Source: Methanomassiliicoccaceae archaeon UBA537 (GTDB lineage: Archaea > Thermoplasmatota > Thermoplasmata > Methanomassiliicoccales > Methanomethylophilaceae). From it: a DNA stretch of 14,780 nt. Under the pieces are notes generated by a model. It made no database searches and was not told where the DNA came from. It was given only the letters and a program-made list of their open reading frames with translations. The position numbers were made by a program, and so were the translations under genes. Of this stretch, positions 6,978 to 14,178 are shown piece after piece; the stretch's first letter is position 1; every line of letters begins with the position of its first letter. The DNA is taken from positions 1-14,780 of the forward strand of contig DATC01000075.1 of NCBI GenBank assembly GCA_002504495.1, written 5' to 3'.

Positions 6978-7014
6978 ATAACCCTGATTCGACCTTCGTA
7001 CAGGAGCAATATTC

Positions 7015-7641
7015 TTGGCAGGTGAAACCACATCGTCACATTCCAAAGCCCCTTCCCATTCCGGCGGAAGGCAGGATCATCAGGGAAACGGTCAGGGCAG
7101 GCCGAGGTCGGCCGGAGCAGGCAAGCCTCAGCAGTCCAGGCCACAGCAGGGCGGCAGGCCCGGCGCATCGAGGCCGCAGTCCCAGACAAGGTCGGGACAG
7201 GGTCAGCAGAAGCCTTCGAAGCCTCAGCAGTCGTCGAAGCCCGCACAGGCATCCTCCAATCCGAATGCGATCTCGTACATCGACGCCAACGGCGAGAGGA
7301 GGAACAAGGTCGTCGTCAACCAGCCCAAGGAGTCCGACGGATTCGACAAGGGGAAGAAGAACAAGCAGGTCAGGACGAAGGAGTCCACCCGCAGGCAGGC
7401 GATGCTGAACACCCACCGCATCAATCCCTTCAAGTACGATATGAACCAGATCCTCGCCGAATCGACGATGGACCCCAGCAAGGCATCCGCATTCCTCGCC
7501 AGCGTCATCGCCAAGGCCTCCCGTACATCGACGAGGGATGCCAAGGATTTCGTCAAGACGTTCGTCGATGCAGGGGACCTGTCCAAGGACGAGGCCGACA
7601 AGATCGGCAGGCTGCTCGACAAGTACAGCAGATACAGATGA
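7015..7641 (+). CDS. Disordered Gln/Pro/Ser/Gly-rich protein with a basic helical C-terminal part
   Basis: The 208-residue protein starts at TTG 7015. The start is chosen because AGGAG precedes it by 8 nt and the first in-frame ATG is not reached until residue 130. Residues 1 to about 82 are low complexity, with repeated QQ, SKPQ, GRP and SGQGQ blocks, positively charged and surely disordered. Residues 83-105 hold a short ordered-looking patch (ISYIDANGERRNKVVV). A Lys-rich segment (KGKKNKQVRTKESTRRQ) leads into a helical C-terminal region with FVKTFVDAGDLSKDEADKIGRLLDKYSRY at the end. No family is recognised. A basic tail with helical repeats and a sticky disordered head would fit RNA or nucleoid binding or condensate formation; this is a guess. 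It is followed 9 nt later by the PPC gene and has the strongest promoter here, which suggests high expression. Confidence 0.75.
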   Translation: MAGETTSSHSKAPSHSGGRQDHQGNGQGRPRSAGAGKPQQSRPQQGGRPGASRPQSQTRSGQGQQKPSKPQQSSKPAQASSNPNAISYIDANGERRNKVVVNQPKESDGFDKGKKNKQVRTKESTRRQAMLNTHRINPFKYDMNQILAESTMDPSKASAFLASVIAKASRTSTRDAKDFVKTFVDAGDLSKDEADKIGRLLDKYSRYR

Positions 7642-7650
7642 GTCCGTCTC

Positions 7651-8253
7651 ATGAGGTCCGCCGAGTTCGGGTCGAACAGGGCCTTCGTCCTGAGGATGAA
7701 CGACGGCGAGATCCTGCATGAGACCATAGATGCATTCTGCCGTGAGAACGGCATCCTCAGGGCATCCGTGACATTGACCGGAGCCGTCGATGCGGGGTCC
7801 GTCCTGGTGAGCGGTCCGTCCCTTCCTCTAGGGGACAAGGTGTCGCCGGAGAGGATCGTCATTCCTGCTCCGTGCGAACTGTCGGGAACGGGCACCGTAT
7901 TCCCGGACGAGGAGGGGCGCCCGATATCCCATCTTCACGGGTCCGTGGGAAGAGTCGGATTCTCCGCTGTCGGGGATCTCTGCCACGGCATGAAGGTGTG
8001 GTTGGTCATGGAGGCCGTAATCATCGAATTGTCAGGGGATTGCGGATTCAGAAGGATCGGGGACAGTCGCATCGACGGCAAGCTATTGGAGATAGAGCGA
8101 TGGCATCAGAGGAGATTCTCAGACGGACGATACATAACGCTGATGGAAAGCCGTTCGCCAAGTTCAGGAATCTGCAGGGCAGCTTCACGACGGAGGAGTT
8201 CGAGCTCTTCATCGACGAGATACAGGGGGACCGTACCGGGCATACGGCGATGA
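7651..8253 (+). CDS. PPC/DUF296 domain protein with an overlapping C-terminal extension
   Basis: The 200-residue reading frame begins 9 nt after the previous stop. Residues about 10-140 form a PPC (DUF296) domain: FVLRMNDGEILHETIDAFC and ENGILRASVTLTGAVDAGSV at the front, then HLHGSVGR (the conserved His region), and HGMKVWLVMEAVIIEL before a closing GFRRI. Stand-alone prokaryotic PPC proteins form trimers, their biochemical role is poorly known, and some bind DNA. The domain is complete by about residue 150, exactly where the next gene starts. The remaining 50 residues are Ser/Arg-rich and run in a different frame over 154 bp of the ATPase gene. They look like shadow sequence after loss of a stop or a small indel. 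I trust the domain and doubt the tail. Confidence 0.75.
   Translation: MRSAEFGSNRAFVLRMNDGEILHETIDAFCRENGILRASVTLTGAVDAGSVLVSGPSLPLGDKVSPERIVIPAPCELSGTGTVFPDEEGRPISHLHGSVGRVGFSAVGDLCHGMKVWLVMEAVIIELSGDCGFRRIGDSRIDGKLLEIERWHQRRFSDGRYITLMESRSPSSGICRAASRRRSSSSSSTRYRGTVPGIRR
8088..8091 (+). promoter_or_regulatory. Ribosome binding site of the ABC-class ATPase
   Basis: GGAG lies 8 nt before ATG 8100, inside the end of the PPC frame. It fixes the start of the ATPase gene and rejects the longer upstream open frame from 7872, whose first 76 codons lie over the PPC gene. Confidence 0.6.
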
Positions 8254-9668
8254 GGGTCCGCGTTCCGATGAGGCGGGCCCGCTTCCCGGAGGATGCCTAT
8301 TCCACGCTTTCCAGGAGGACCGCCCTCCGCGACATCATCGCCAGGCGGTTCTGGGAATCTGCAAGGACGCATGCCAGGTCGCCCATACCGAAGACCGACG
8401 GCGGGGAGGTCTATATGCCGCGCCCCGGGCAGGAGATCCTTCCTCGTGGCAGCGTCGTCGTGACGGAGCATTACGTCGAAGCCTCTTTCACTGCGGATCT
8501 CCCCTCCAAGGCCAACAAGGTCGACGAGGAGGCGATGATAGATCTGATCTTCGGGCGGATATCCCTCATCGTCTCGGAGTCGCTCCTCTATTCCGCATAT
8601 AAGGAGGGGAAGCTGTACGCGCACCTGGAGGTGGCGGAGAACGCGGACTGGATCCGCGCACATCTGAAGGAATCCGGGCTCTGCGCGTTCGTGGCCGAGG
8701 GATCGATACTGCCCCGGAGAGAGGACGATCTCGCGCCTATGATCGATGCCGTCCCGTTCTCATGCGACGAGTCTTTGATGTACGAGATGCACGTCCCCAA
8801 CGGCGCGCCTATAAGAGGATTGGGGCTGCCGATCGGATTCACAGCCGTGACGGGTCCATCGGGTAGCGGCAAGTCTGTTCTGGTCGATGCTCTGTTCGCA
8901 GGGATATACAATCATATTCCCGGCGATGGGAGGGAGTATGTCGTGTCGGATCCCGATGCGGTATATATCATGGCAGAGGCCGGGCGTTACAGAGAGGGCG
9001 TTCGTTTGTCGGGCCCCGAGTCGGAGATCGCCGCCATAGAGGAGGCGCTCGAGGCCGGCTCGCATCTGCTGATTCTGGATGAGGAGTTCTCCTCTCCGTG
9101 CGTGATCCGTAGGGCGTTCCCCCGTTCCGACAACGATATGGTTCCATTGAGCGAGATGGGGCCGTCGTTGAAGGACAGGGATGTTTCGATGGTCATCGTG
9201 ACCGGAGACGAATCCGCCGTCCGCAGGGCGGATCTGACCATAGTTCTCGACGGATACTCGGTGCGCCGTCTGGATCTGGAATCCGAAGCAGGATGCGCCG
9301 CGGCACCGTCCGCATACGGCAGGTATCCTCTCTGCAAGGGCGTCTCCTTCGAGAAAGGCAGGAAGGATGTCAGCACGTCCGCGCCCTCCGTCCGCGTCAT
9401 CGAGATCGGCGAGTACAAGGTCTCCGTTCCGGTGGCCGGATTCTTCGATACGGCTCAGACCAGGGAGGCGGCTGATGCGATCGCTGCGGCCAGGGATCTC
9501 ATGGACGGTTCCAGGACTCTTGCGGAGGTATGCATGATGGCTGTCGAGACCGTGGAATCTGATGATGAGGCGAACGGCACCGGTATGCCTCATGCACATG
9601 CCCGTGCCGTCGATGTCGCGGCGGTTCTGAACAGGCATCCTCAGATGCTGTTCATCAGAAAAAGCTGA
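8100..9668 (+). CDS. Predicted ATPase of the ABC class (COG3044-like)
   Basis: The 522-residue protein follows the stand-alone ABC-class ATPase family in order. An N-terminal region opens with RTIHNADGKPFAKFRNLQG (9-27) and includes FELFIDEIQGD (34-44) and SRRTALRDIIARRF (71-84). RPGQEIL (108-114), VEASFTADLP (126-135) and CAFVAEGSILPRR (195-207) follow. Walker A is GPSGSGKS (252-259), then YNHIPGDGREYVVSDPDAVYI (270-290), and Walker B is LLILDEEFSS (323-332). Family members normally carry a longer segment with a Ser/Gly/Gln signature between these last two. Here only VRLSGPESEIAAIEE remains, so the signature motif is degenerate. A C-terminal domain ends near LNRHPQMLFIRKS. The family's substrate is unknown; no membrane segment is present, so it is cytosolic. 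It is the last gene of the operon and stops 1 nt before a strong hairpin. Confidence 0.85.
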   Translation: MASEEILRRTIHNADGKPFAKFRNLQGSFTTEEFELFIDEIQGDRTGHTAMRVRVPMRRARFPEDAYSTLSRRTALRDIIARRFWESARTHARSPIPKTDGGEVYMPRPGQEILPRGSVVVTEHYVEASFTADLPSKANKVDEEAMIDLIFGRISLIVSESLLYSAYKEGKLYAHLEVAENADWIRAHLKESGLCAFVAEGSILPRREDDLAPMIDAVPFSCDESLMYEMHVPNGAPIRGLGLPIGFTAVTGPSGSGKSVLVDALFAGIYNHIPGDGREYVVSDPDAVYIMAEAGRYREGVRLSGPESEIAAIEEALEAGSHLLILDEEFSSPCVIRRAFPRSDNDMVPLSEMGPSLKDRDVSMVIVTGDESAVRRADLTIVLDGYSVRRLDLESEAGCAAAPSAYGRYPLCKGVSFEKGRKDVSTSAPSVRVIEIGEYKVSVPVAGFFDTAQTREAADAIAAARDLMDGSRTLAEVCMMAVETVESDDEANGTGMPHAHARAVDVAAVLNRHPQMLFIRKS

Positions 9669-9669
9669 A

Positions 9670-9701
9670 CCCGTCGTCCGGAGATCTATCCGGGCGACGG
9701 G
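9670..9701. terminator. Strong bidirectional hairpin terminator
   Basis: A 12-bp stem with one G-U pair (9670-9681 with 9690-9701) closes an 8-nt loop. It fills the gap between the convergent ATPase and zinc-ribbon genes. Confidence 0.65.
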
Positions 9702-9706
9702 GCGCA

Positions 9707-10081
9707 TCAGCGCCTGTTGTTGCCGTAGCAGTCCTGCCAGTTGTTGAAGACCCTGTCGGAGTACTGCGTCATGTGGACCTGGTCCGCCTTGCTGTTCTCG
9801 CCCTTCTCGGGGACGATGAATCCTCTGATGGGATACTCCTTGTCGCAGTACGGGCAGCGGACGTTGGGGCAGTTGTTCCCTGCCTGCGGGCATGCCTTGC
9901 AGGCGATTGCTCTGGATTGGAAGAGGCTGAACTCCCTTCCGCAGTTGGGGCAGAGGAAGCGTCTTGCGGCCACTTTGAGGTCGCGATTGATACCGGCGGC
10001 CCTTTCCTCGGGCGTGAGCCACATCGGTGCGGAGGGCGAGACGGGCGCATTGCCCTTCTGGATGTCGTCCCATGTTCCCAT
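9707..10081 (-). CDS. Zinc-ribbon protein of the lipid operon
   Basis: The 124-residue soluble protein carries seven clustered cysteines. CPNC heads a ribbon with GREFSLFQSRAI. Then CKAC, and after a short PQAGNN linker CPNVRCPYC followed by DKEYPIRG. This could hold two metal ions or one structural zinc plus a further Cys-rich site. The N-terminus (MGTWDDIQKG...) and C-terminus (NNWQDCYGNNRR) are polar. I recognise no named family. Its ATG lies 2 nt after the GGGP synthase stop, so it is very probably cotranslated with the lipid genes. That could mean a role in metal supply or in an ether-lipid step, or simple hitch-hiking. A longer reading from 10138 would run over the end of the synthase gene and is rejected. 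Confidence 0.75.
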   Translation of the reverse strand: MGTWDDIQKGNAPVSPSAPMWLTPEERAAGINRDLKVAARRFLCPNCGREFSLFQSRAIACKACPQAGNNCPNVRCPYCDKEYPIRGFIVPEKGENSKADQVHMTQYSDRVFNNWQDCYGNNRR

Positions 10082-10083
10082 GG

Positions 10084-10821
10084 TCACGCACCTTTGGCAG
10101 CAGCGACGACCGCTTTGAGCTTGGAGATATCGTCGCACTGCTCCAGCAACGTTCCGGTGATGATGATGTCGGCTCCAGCCTCCCTTGCGGCTGCCGCCGC
10201 TTCGGGAGTCCTGATGCCTCCTCCGATGATCAGAGGGATCGAGATGTGCTTTTTGATCGCGGAGATCATCTCGGGGGGAACCGGCCTGTCGGCCCCGGAT
10301 CCTGCCTCGAAATAGACCAGTTTAAGGCCCATCATCTCCGCTGCCATGGCATAGCCTACCGCCCTGTCGATGTCGTCCCTTTTGATGAGATCGGCCTGCC
10401 CGACCTCGCCGACCTTCATTCCGGGCTCGACGATGACGTATCCCATCGGGATGGTCTCGATGCCCAGCTTCTTGACAATGGGTGCAGCATAGGCCTGCAT
10501 GCCGGTGATGAGAAGGGGATTCTTGCTGTTCAGCATCGACATGAACAGGAGCGCATCTACTGCGGGAGTGACCTCTTTGGGACTCCCGGGGAAATGTATG
10601 ACCGGAAGGCCGGACGATTTCCTGATGGCTTCGGCAGTGGCGGTGCTGCTCTCGCTGGTTACACCTGTGGATCCTCCGATGAACACGGCATCTGTTCCCG
10701 CATCCCTCATCCTCGCGGCGATCTCGCCTGCGACCTCGGGGGTCTGCTTGTCCGGATCGATAAGGGCCATGTGGAGGGTCCCCTTCGCCATCTTGTCGAG
10801 GATATCCTGATAGACGGTCAT
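10084..10821 (-). CDS. Geranylgeranylglyceryl phosphate synthase (GGGP synthase)
   Basis: This 245-residue TIM-barrel enzyme joins sn-glycerol-1-phosphate to geranylgeranyl diphosphate, the first committed step of archaeal ether lipids. Conserved sites are visible in order: LIDPDK (20-25), FIGGS (47-51), VIHFPGSP (74-81), NSKNP (98-102), YFEAGSGA (170-177) and GGGIR (200-204). The aspartates of IDPDK and the Gly-Ser loops bind magnesium and phosphate. The length and motifs fit the family's group II enzymes. The ATG at 10821 overlaps the UbiA stop as ATGA, so the product is made next to the enzyme of the following step. A longer frame from 10920 is rejected because it would overlap UbiA. The sequence looks intact and functional. 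Confidence 0.95.
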   Translation of the reverse strand: MTVYQDILDKMAKGTLHMALIDPDKQTPEVAGEIAARMRDAGTDAVFIGGSTGVTSESSTATAEAIRKSSGLPVIHFPGSPKEVTPAVDALLFMSMLNSKNPLLITGMQAYAAPIVKKLGIETIPMGYVIVEPGMKVGEVGQADLIKRDDIDRAVGYAMAAEMMGLKLVYFEAGSGADRPVPPEMISAIKKHISIPLIIGGGIRTPEAAAAAREAGADIIITGTLLEQCDDISKLKAVVAAAKGA

Positions 10822-11651
10822 ATTATCACATCGAGCACGAAAGCGATAAGCGCCGCCAGCATAGCGATTTTGGCGAGCTTCTGGGCCTTGTGCGCATCCT
10901 TCCGAACTATATACGCGCAATACAAAAAGATAGCGTCAGGCAACGCAATCAGGCAATAGATCGCACCGATGTCTCCGGATATCGCAGGGATTACGCTGAG
11001 AACGGGGCCTAGAACGAAGAATGCGCCTGCCACGGTTGCAGCCTTTTCCGATCCTATTCTCATAGGCAGGGTGAATCTGCCTTTGTCCGAATCCTCGTCC
11101 TCTATGTCCTTGGATATCTCTCTTCCGACGCTGACGAGGAACGCCATCGCGGCGAACACCAGGTCTGCTTTCGCGTCACCGCCTATGGACCCTCCCACGA
11201 TGAAGACCATGGCGGTGAGGAACGCGATGTCGACATTCCCGATGAATCCTCTCTGTTTGAGGAACACCTCGTAGGAGAACATCAGCGGGATGCAGACCAG
11301 GACCATGGCGGTGGTGATCCAACCCCCGCCTTCGCCGATTATCCCGAATATCAGTGACAGAAGCGCCGAGAAGAGGAGCATGCCCACACCGAGTGCACGG
11401 GCCGTCTCGGCCTTCAGCTGTCCGGAAGGAATCGGTCTTTCCGGATGGGCCTCTTTGTCGATGTCGCGATCGATGTAGTCGTTGAGGGCGTTTCCCCCGG
11501 CGATGAACGTTACGGAGACTAGACAGCCGAGCGCCACCCATGCAGCGGCATCCGCGATTCCGGTTCCTGCAGCGATCAGGCCCCCTACGGCTATGCCAAT
11601 GATCCCCATCAGCCCGTTGCCGAATCTGAAGAGGCCCAGATATCTGTTCAT
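10818..11651 (-). CDS. UbiA-family prenyltransferase, digeranylgeranylglyceryl phosphate synthase
   Basis: This 277-residue integral membrane protein with about eight or nine helices belongs to the UbiA superfamily. The first Asp motif is NALNDYIDRDID (54-65, NDxxDxxxD), followed by the family's HPERPIPSG. The second is DIEDEDSD (182-189, DxxDxxxD). Both bind magnesium-diphosphate. In archaea the enzyme adds a second geranylgeranyl chain to GGGP. Its place directly before GGGP synthase, with a 4-nt overlap, strongly supports that substrate over a menaquinone- or heme-type role. The ATG at 11651 lies 26 nt from a TATA-like box, which makes this the first gene of the lipid operon. Confidence 0.93.
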   Translation of the reverse strand: MNRYLGLFRFGNGLMGIIGIAVGGLIAAGTGIADAAAWVALGCLVSVTFIAGGNALNDYIDRDIDKEAHPERPIPSGQLKAETARALGVGMLLFSALLSLIFGIIGEGGGWITTAMVLVCIPLMFSYEVFLKQRGFIGNVDIAFLTAMVFIVGGSIGGDAKADLVFAAMAFLVSVGREISKDIEDEDSDKGRFTLPMRIGSEKAATVAGAFFVLGPVLSVIPAISGDIGAIYCLIALPDAIFLYCAYIVRKDAHKAQKLAKIAMLAALIAFVLDVII

Positions 11652-11673
11652 ACGACGTCATCGATAGATTGTT

Positions 11674-11681
11674 CTTAATAG
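11674..11681 (-). promoter_or_regulatory. TATA-like box of the lipid operon
   Basis: CTATTAAG on the minus strand is centred about 26 nt before the UbiA start codon at 11651. Confidence 0.5.
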
Positions 11682-11750
11682 AATCCGACTGGAAATCGAG
11701 GCCCCCTCCGATCATCACAGTTCCGAAGGCGGATATCCGTTCATCTGAGG

Positions 11751-11758
11751 ATAAATAC
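11751..11758 (+). promoter_or_regulatory. TATA-like box of the small orphan gene
   Basis: ATAAATAC is centred about 26 nt before ATG 11780. It supports that start over an earlier in-frame ATG at 11669, which lies inside the divergent UbiA promoter region. Confidence 0.55.
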
Positions 11759-11779
11759 GGAACAGACGTTCAGTCGTCC

Positions 11780-12148
11780 ATGGACGGAACATGGCTGATC
11801 AGCACCGATGAAGGCGGAGCCCGTACGGTTAGCAGCTGGAGCGAGATAGAGGCGACGATCGAGGAGGTGATGTCCGGCGATCGCGAGTTCGCAGTGATCG
11901 AACGGGAGAAGGATTCCGATACCCTGTTCTTCCAGGTTTCTCTATGGACGAAGGGCGTCGCTCTGGGAAGGAGCTTCGTCGCCGAGGCCAGATTCCCGGA
12001 GGGGAACGGGTTCAGGCAGTTCATGACGAGGACGAAGAAGCAGGAGGACATCCTATCGTCAGCAGAAGCGTTCGTCGACGGCGTCCGCGATTTCGCCGGC
12101 AGATGGACCGACGTCACCGACGACTACCTCGAGCGATCGGCTTCCTGA
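11780..12148 (+). CDS. Hypothetical small soluble protein
   Basis: The 122-residue acidic protein opens with MDGTWLISTDEGGARTVSSW. It reads like an alpha+beta fold: a helix around EIEATIEEVMSGD, a strand EFAVIE, a strand pair around TLFFQVSLW, and C-terminal helices (AEAFVDGVRDFAGRW). No signal peptide, membrane segment or metal motif is visible, and I recognise no family. It is monocistronic with its own leaderless promoter. It ends inside the last 35 bp of the convergent Trm-G10 gene. Regular coding rhythm and a proper promoter make it a likely real gene. Confidence 0.65.
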   Translation: MDGTWLISTDEGGARTVSSWSEIEATIEEVMSGDREFAVIEREKDSDTLFFQVSLWTKGVALGRSFVAEARFPEGNGFRQFMTRTKKQEDILSSAEAFVDGVRDFAGRWTDVTDDYLERSAS

Positions 12149-13124
12149 ACAGATGGTAGTGGCGTGTCAGGGAACCGTGGACCCTCTGTTCGAAAACCCT
12201 TTCAAGCTCCATCTCCGGATATTGGACGATATGCGGGAGGACTATGCCTGCCATCGATCCGGGCTTGAGGGCGGAGGCTATGGCCGTTCCCGCGCGACGG
12301 TAGATGCGGTCTATGTCCTCCCCTCCCGTCTTCGTGGACCTGCCGTAGGGGGGATCGGTGCATACCGCATCGAGGTCGGGGAACCGTTCGGCGATCTCGC
12401 CGATGTCCAGGACATCGAAGTCATGGATGGGGAGTCCGTAGTAGTCCAGGTTCTCTCTGCATCCTGCGACCATCTCCGGGTCGAAATCGGATGCTATGGC
12501 CTTCATTCCCATATCCGCGGCTTCGATGACGATGCCGCCTGTACCGCAGAACGGATCCAGGACCGTGCCTCCGCGCTTCACGCCCGTGAGATTGATCAGA
12601 GCCCTGGCGTATTTCGGATGCAGTGATATGGGGGAGAAGAACGGCCGTTCTCCGACCTTCCTCTTCTCCAGCAGGTCGGTCTCCGTAACATGCTCCTCGA
12701 TGAAGAGATGTACTTTGTCCGACATCAGCATCTTGATTGTGAAATCCGGTTCACGGAGATCCACGTCGCGTCTTGCGGAGAGGACTCCTCCTATCTTGCG
12801 GATCATCCCTTGGGAGTCGGCATCCCTCATCATGCCCTCGAACCTTTTTCCACGGACGGCGAACGTCCCTTCGGGCAGGTCGGCCGATTCCAGGTTCGAG
12901 ATGTCGTCGGGATCGTACTCTCCGAGGTATCTGCCCACGCACTTGGTCAGGGCTACTCTTTCTGCCACGCCGTCGAGGAACCGTCCATCGAAATCCGCGA
13001 TGAGGTATCCGGGCCCTTGGGAGACGATGGCGTAATCTCCTGCTTCCGCGGATATGCAGCCTTCCGCTTCCGCGGGAGGCATATCCTTCGATTCGCCTGA
13101 TAGTTCGAAGAAGTAAAGGCTCAC
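12114..13124 (-). CDS. tRNA (guanine(10)-N2)-methyltransferase, Trm-G10/Trm11 type
   Basis: The 336-residue enzyme has a divergent N-terminal THUMP-type RNA-binding region (about 1-150), then a Rossmann methyltransferase domain. Motif I is LDPFCGTGGIVIEA (189-202). The acidic SAM-ribose contact is ASDFDPEM (211-218). The catalytic motif IV is TDPPYGRS (256-263), the form typical of Trm11/Trm-G10 enzymes that make N2-methyl- or dimethylguanosine at tRNA position 10. A conserved RPFFSPISLHPKYARALINL block precedes motif I. The start is GTG at 13124: a TATA-like CTTAAATT lies 25 nt upstream, and the nearby ATG at 13134 is out of frame. All catalytic residues seem present. Confidence 0.92.
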   Translation of the reverse strand: MSLYFFELSGESKDMPPAEAEGCISAEAGDYAIVSQGPGYLIADFDGRFLDGVAERVALTKCVGRYLGEYDPDDISNLESADLPEGTFAVRGKRFEGMMRDADSQGMIRKIGGVLSARRDVDLREPDFTIKMLMSDKVHLFIEEHVTETDLLEKRKVGERPFFSPISLHPKYARALINLTGVKRGGTVLDPFCGTGGIVIEAADMGMKAIASDFDPEMVAGCRENLDYYGLPIHDFDVLDIGEIAERFPDLDAVCTDPPYGRSTKTGGEDIDRIYRRAGTAIASALKPGSMAGIVLPHIVQYPEMELERVFEQRVHGSLTRHYHLFRKPIARGSRR

Positions 13125-13145
13125 GGGCCCTCATGTGAAAGCCGA

Positions 13146-13153
13146 CTTAAATT
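13146..13153 (-). promoter_or_regulatory. TATA-like box of the Trm-G10 gene
   Basis: AATTTAAG on the minus strand is centred about 25 nt before the GTG start at 13124. It directly follows the radA terminator hairpin. Confidence 0.5.
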
Positions 13154-13163
13154 GAATGCTGTG

Positions 13164-13188
13164 TTCCGAGGGGACGAGCCCCCCGGAA
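13164..13188 (-). terminator. Hairpin after radA
   Basis: TTCCG-A-GGGG pairs with CCCC-C-CGGAA around a 5-nt loop, with one internal A/C mismatch. It begins 4 nt beyond the radA stop and separates radA from the Trm-G10 promoter. Confidence 0.5.
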
Positions 13189-13192
13189 GGCC

Positions 13193-14137
13193 TCAGGCGT
13201 CCTTTATTCCGTCTTCCGTCACCATGAAGACGGCCTCGCCTTCTGGAAGGTTGGGAGAATCGATCAGCCTTGCGATCCTCTTTCCGGCTTTTCCCTTCCT
13301 GAGGTATATCCTGAATGTGGCGGTGTGCCCTACGATATGCCCTCCTATGGGTCTGGTCGGATCTCCGAAGAACGCATCGGGCTTGGCGGCGACCTGGTTC
13401 GTGACGGCGATCACCGCATTGTTGACGGTAGCGAAGTTCAGAAGGTCGTGCATATGCCTGTTCAGGATCTGCTGCCTCTCGGCCAGCGCCCCGCGTCCGA
13501 CGTATTCTGCACGGAAGTGGGAGGTCAGGGAATCGACGATCAGCAGCCGGCATTTCACGCTCTGGGCGAGCTCCATGGCCTTGTCTACCAGGAGGACCTG
13601 ATGCTGGGAGTTGAATGCGCGGGCGACATGGATCCTCCTCAGGGTCTCGTCCGGGTCCAATCCAAGGTAGGTAGCCATCTGTATAATCCTCTCGGGCCTG
13701 AACGTGTTCTCAGAATCGATGATGATGACGTCGGAATCTAGGCCTCCGCGCTCCTCCGGAAGCGTGGCGTTGACGGCTAGCTGGAAGCAGACCTGCGTCT
13801 TGCAGCTTCCGAATTCTCCGAAGAGCTCGACGATGGATTGGCTTTCGAGTCCGCCCGCCAGAAGCTGATCGAAGGCCTGGGAGCCTGTGGTCAGCTTGGT
13901 GACCTGCTTCCTTCTTTCGAGTATGTCCTCTCCGGTCTCGAATCCGCCTATGTCGGCGCACAGCTTCGCGCCTTCGATGATGTCCATGGCCTTCTTCTCG
14001 CCGATCTCGCAGGTCTCCGCGAGCTCCTTGGGCGATGCGACCGCGATGGCCATGAGGTCGGTGTATCCGGAATCGCGCAGCTTCTCGGCGATGGCGGGTC
14101 CAACGCCGGGGATGTCTTCGAGTGTCTTCTTCGCCAT
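13193..14137 (-). CDS. radA: RadA DNA repair and recombination protein
   Basis: The 314-residue archaeal RecA/Rad51 recombinase forms nucleoprotein filaments for strand exchange. Helix-hairpin-helix residues fill positions 1-60 (IPGVGPAIAEKL), followed by the linker and ATPase core. Family landmarks are TTGSQAFDQLLAGG (83-96), Walker A GEFGSCKT (107-114), Walker B LLIVDSLT (198-205), NQVAAKPDAFFGDPTRPIGG before and through loop 2, and the C-terminal LPEGEAVF. One oddity stands out: Walker A has Cys at the position before Lys113, where Gly is normal (GSGKT). The rest is well conserved and the length is normal, so the protein is probably active. It has its own TATA box and a terminator hairpin downstream. 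Confidence 0.96.
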   Translation of the reverse strand: MAKKTLEDIPGVGPAIAEKLRDSGYTDLMAIAVASPKELAETCEIGEKKAMDIIEGAKLCADIGGFETGEDILERRKQVTKLTTGSQAFDQLLAGGLESQSIVELFGEFGSCKTQVCFQLAVNATLPEERGGLDSDVIIIDSENTFRPERIIQMATYLGLDPDETLRRIHVARAFNSQHQVLLVDKAMELAQSVKCRLLIVDSLTSHFRAEYVGRGALAERQQILNRHMHDLLNFATVNNAVIAVTNQVAAKPDAFFGDPTRPIGGHIVGHTATFRIYLRKGKAGKRIARLIDSPNLPEGEAVFMVTEDGIKDA

Positions 14138-14169
14138 TTCAGTTCACTGTTCCGATGTAGACTGCCGGG

Positions 14170-14178
14170 ATATTTAAG
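14170..14178 (-). promoter_or_regulatory. TATA box of radA
   Basis: CTTAAATAT on the minus strand is centred about 37 nt before ATG 14137, giving a short leader of about 10 nt. No Shine-Dalgarno sequence is visible. The element lies at the very end of the open frame that follows the aminotransferase. Confidence 0.55.

Noticed and set aside
8760..10091. 443-codon minus-strand frame over the ABC-class ATPase and the zinc-ribbon gene
   Set aside because: Runs antisense through the Walker motifs and across a terminator hairpin; composition is that of a shadow frame.
10027..10959. 310-codon plus-strand frame over GGGP synthase
   Set aside because: Antisense to a fully conserved enzyme.
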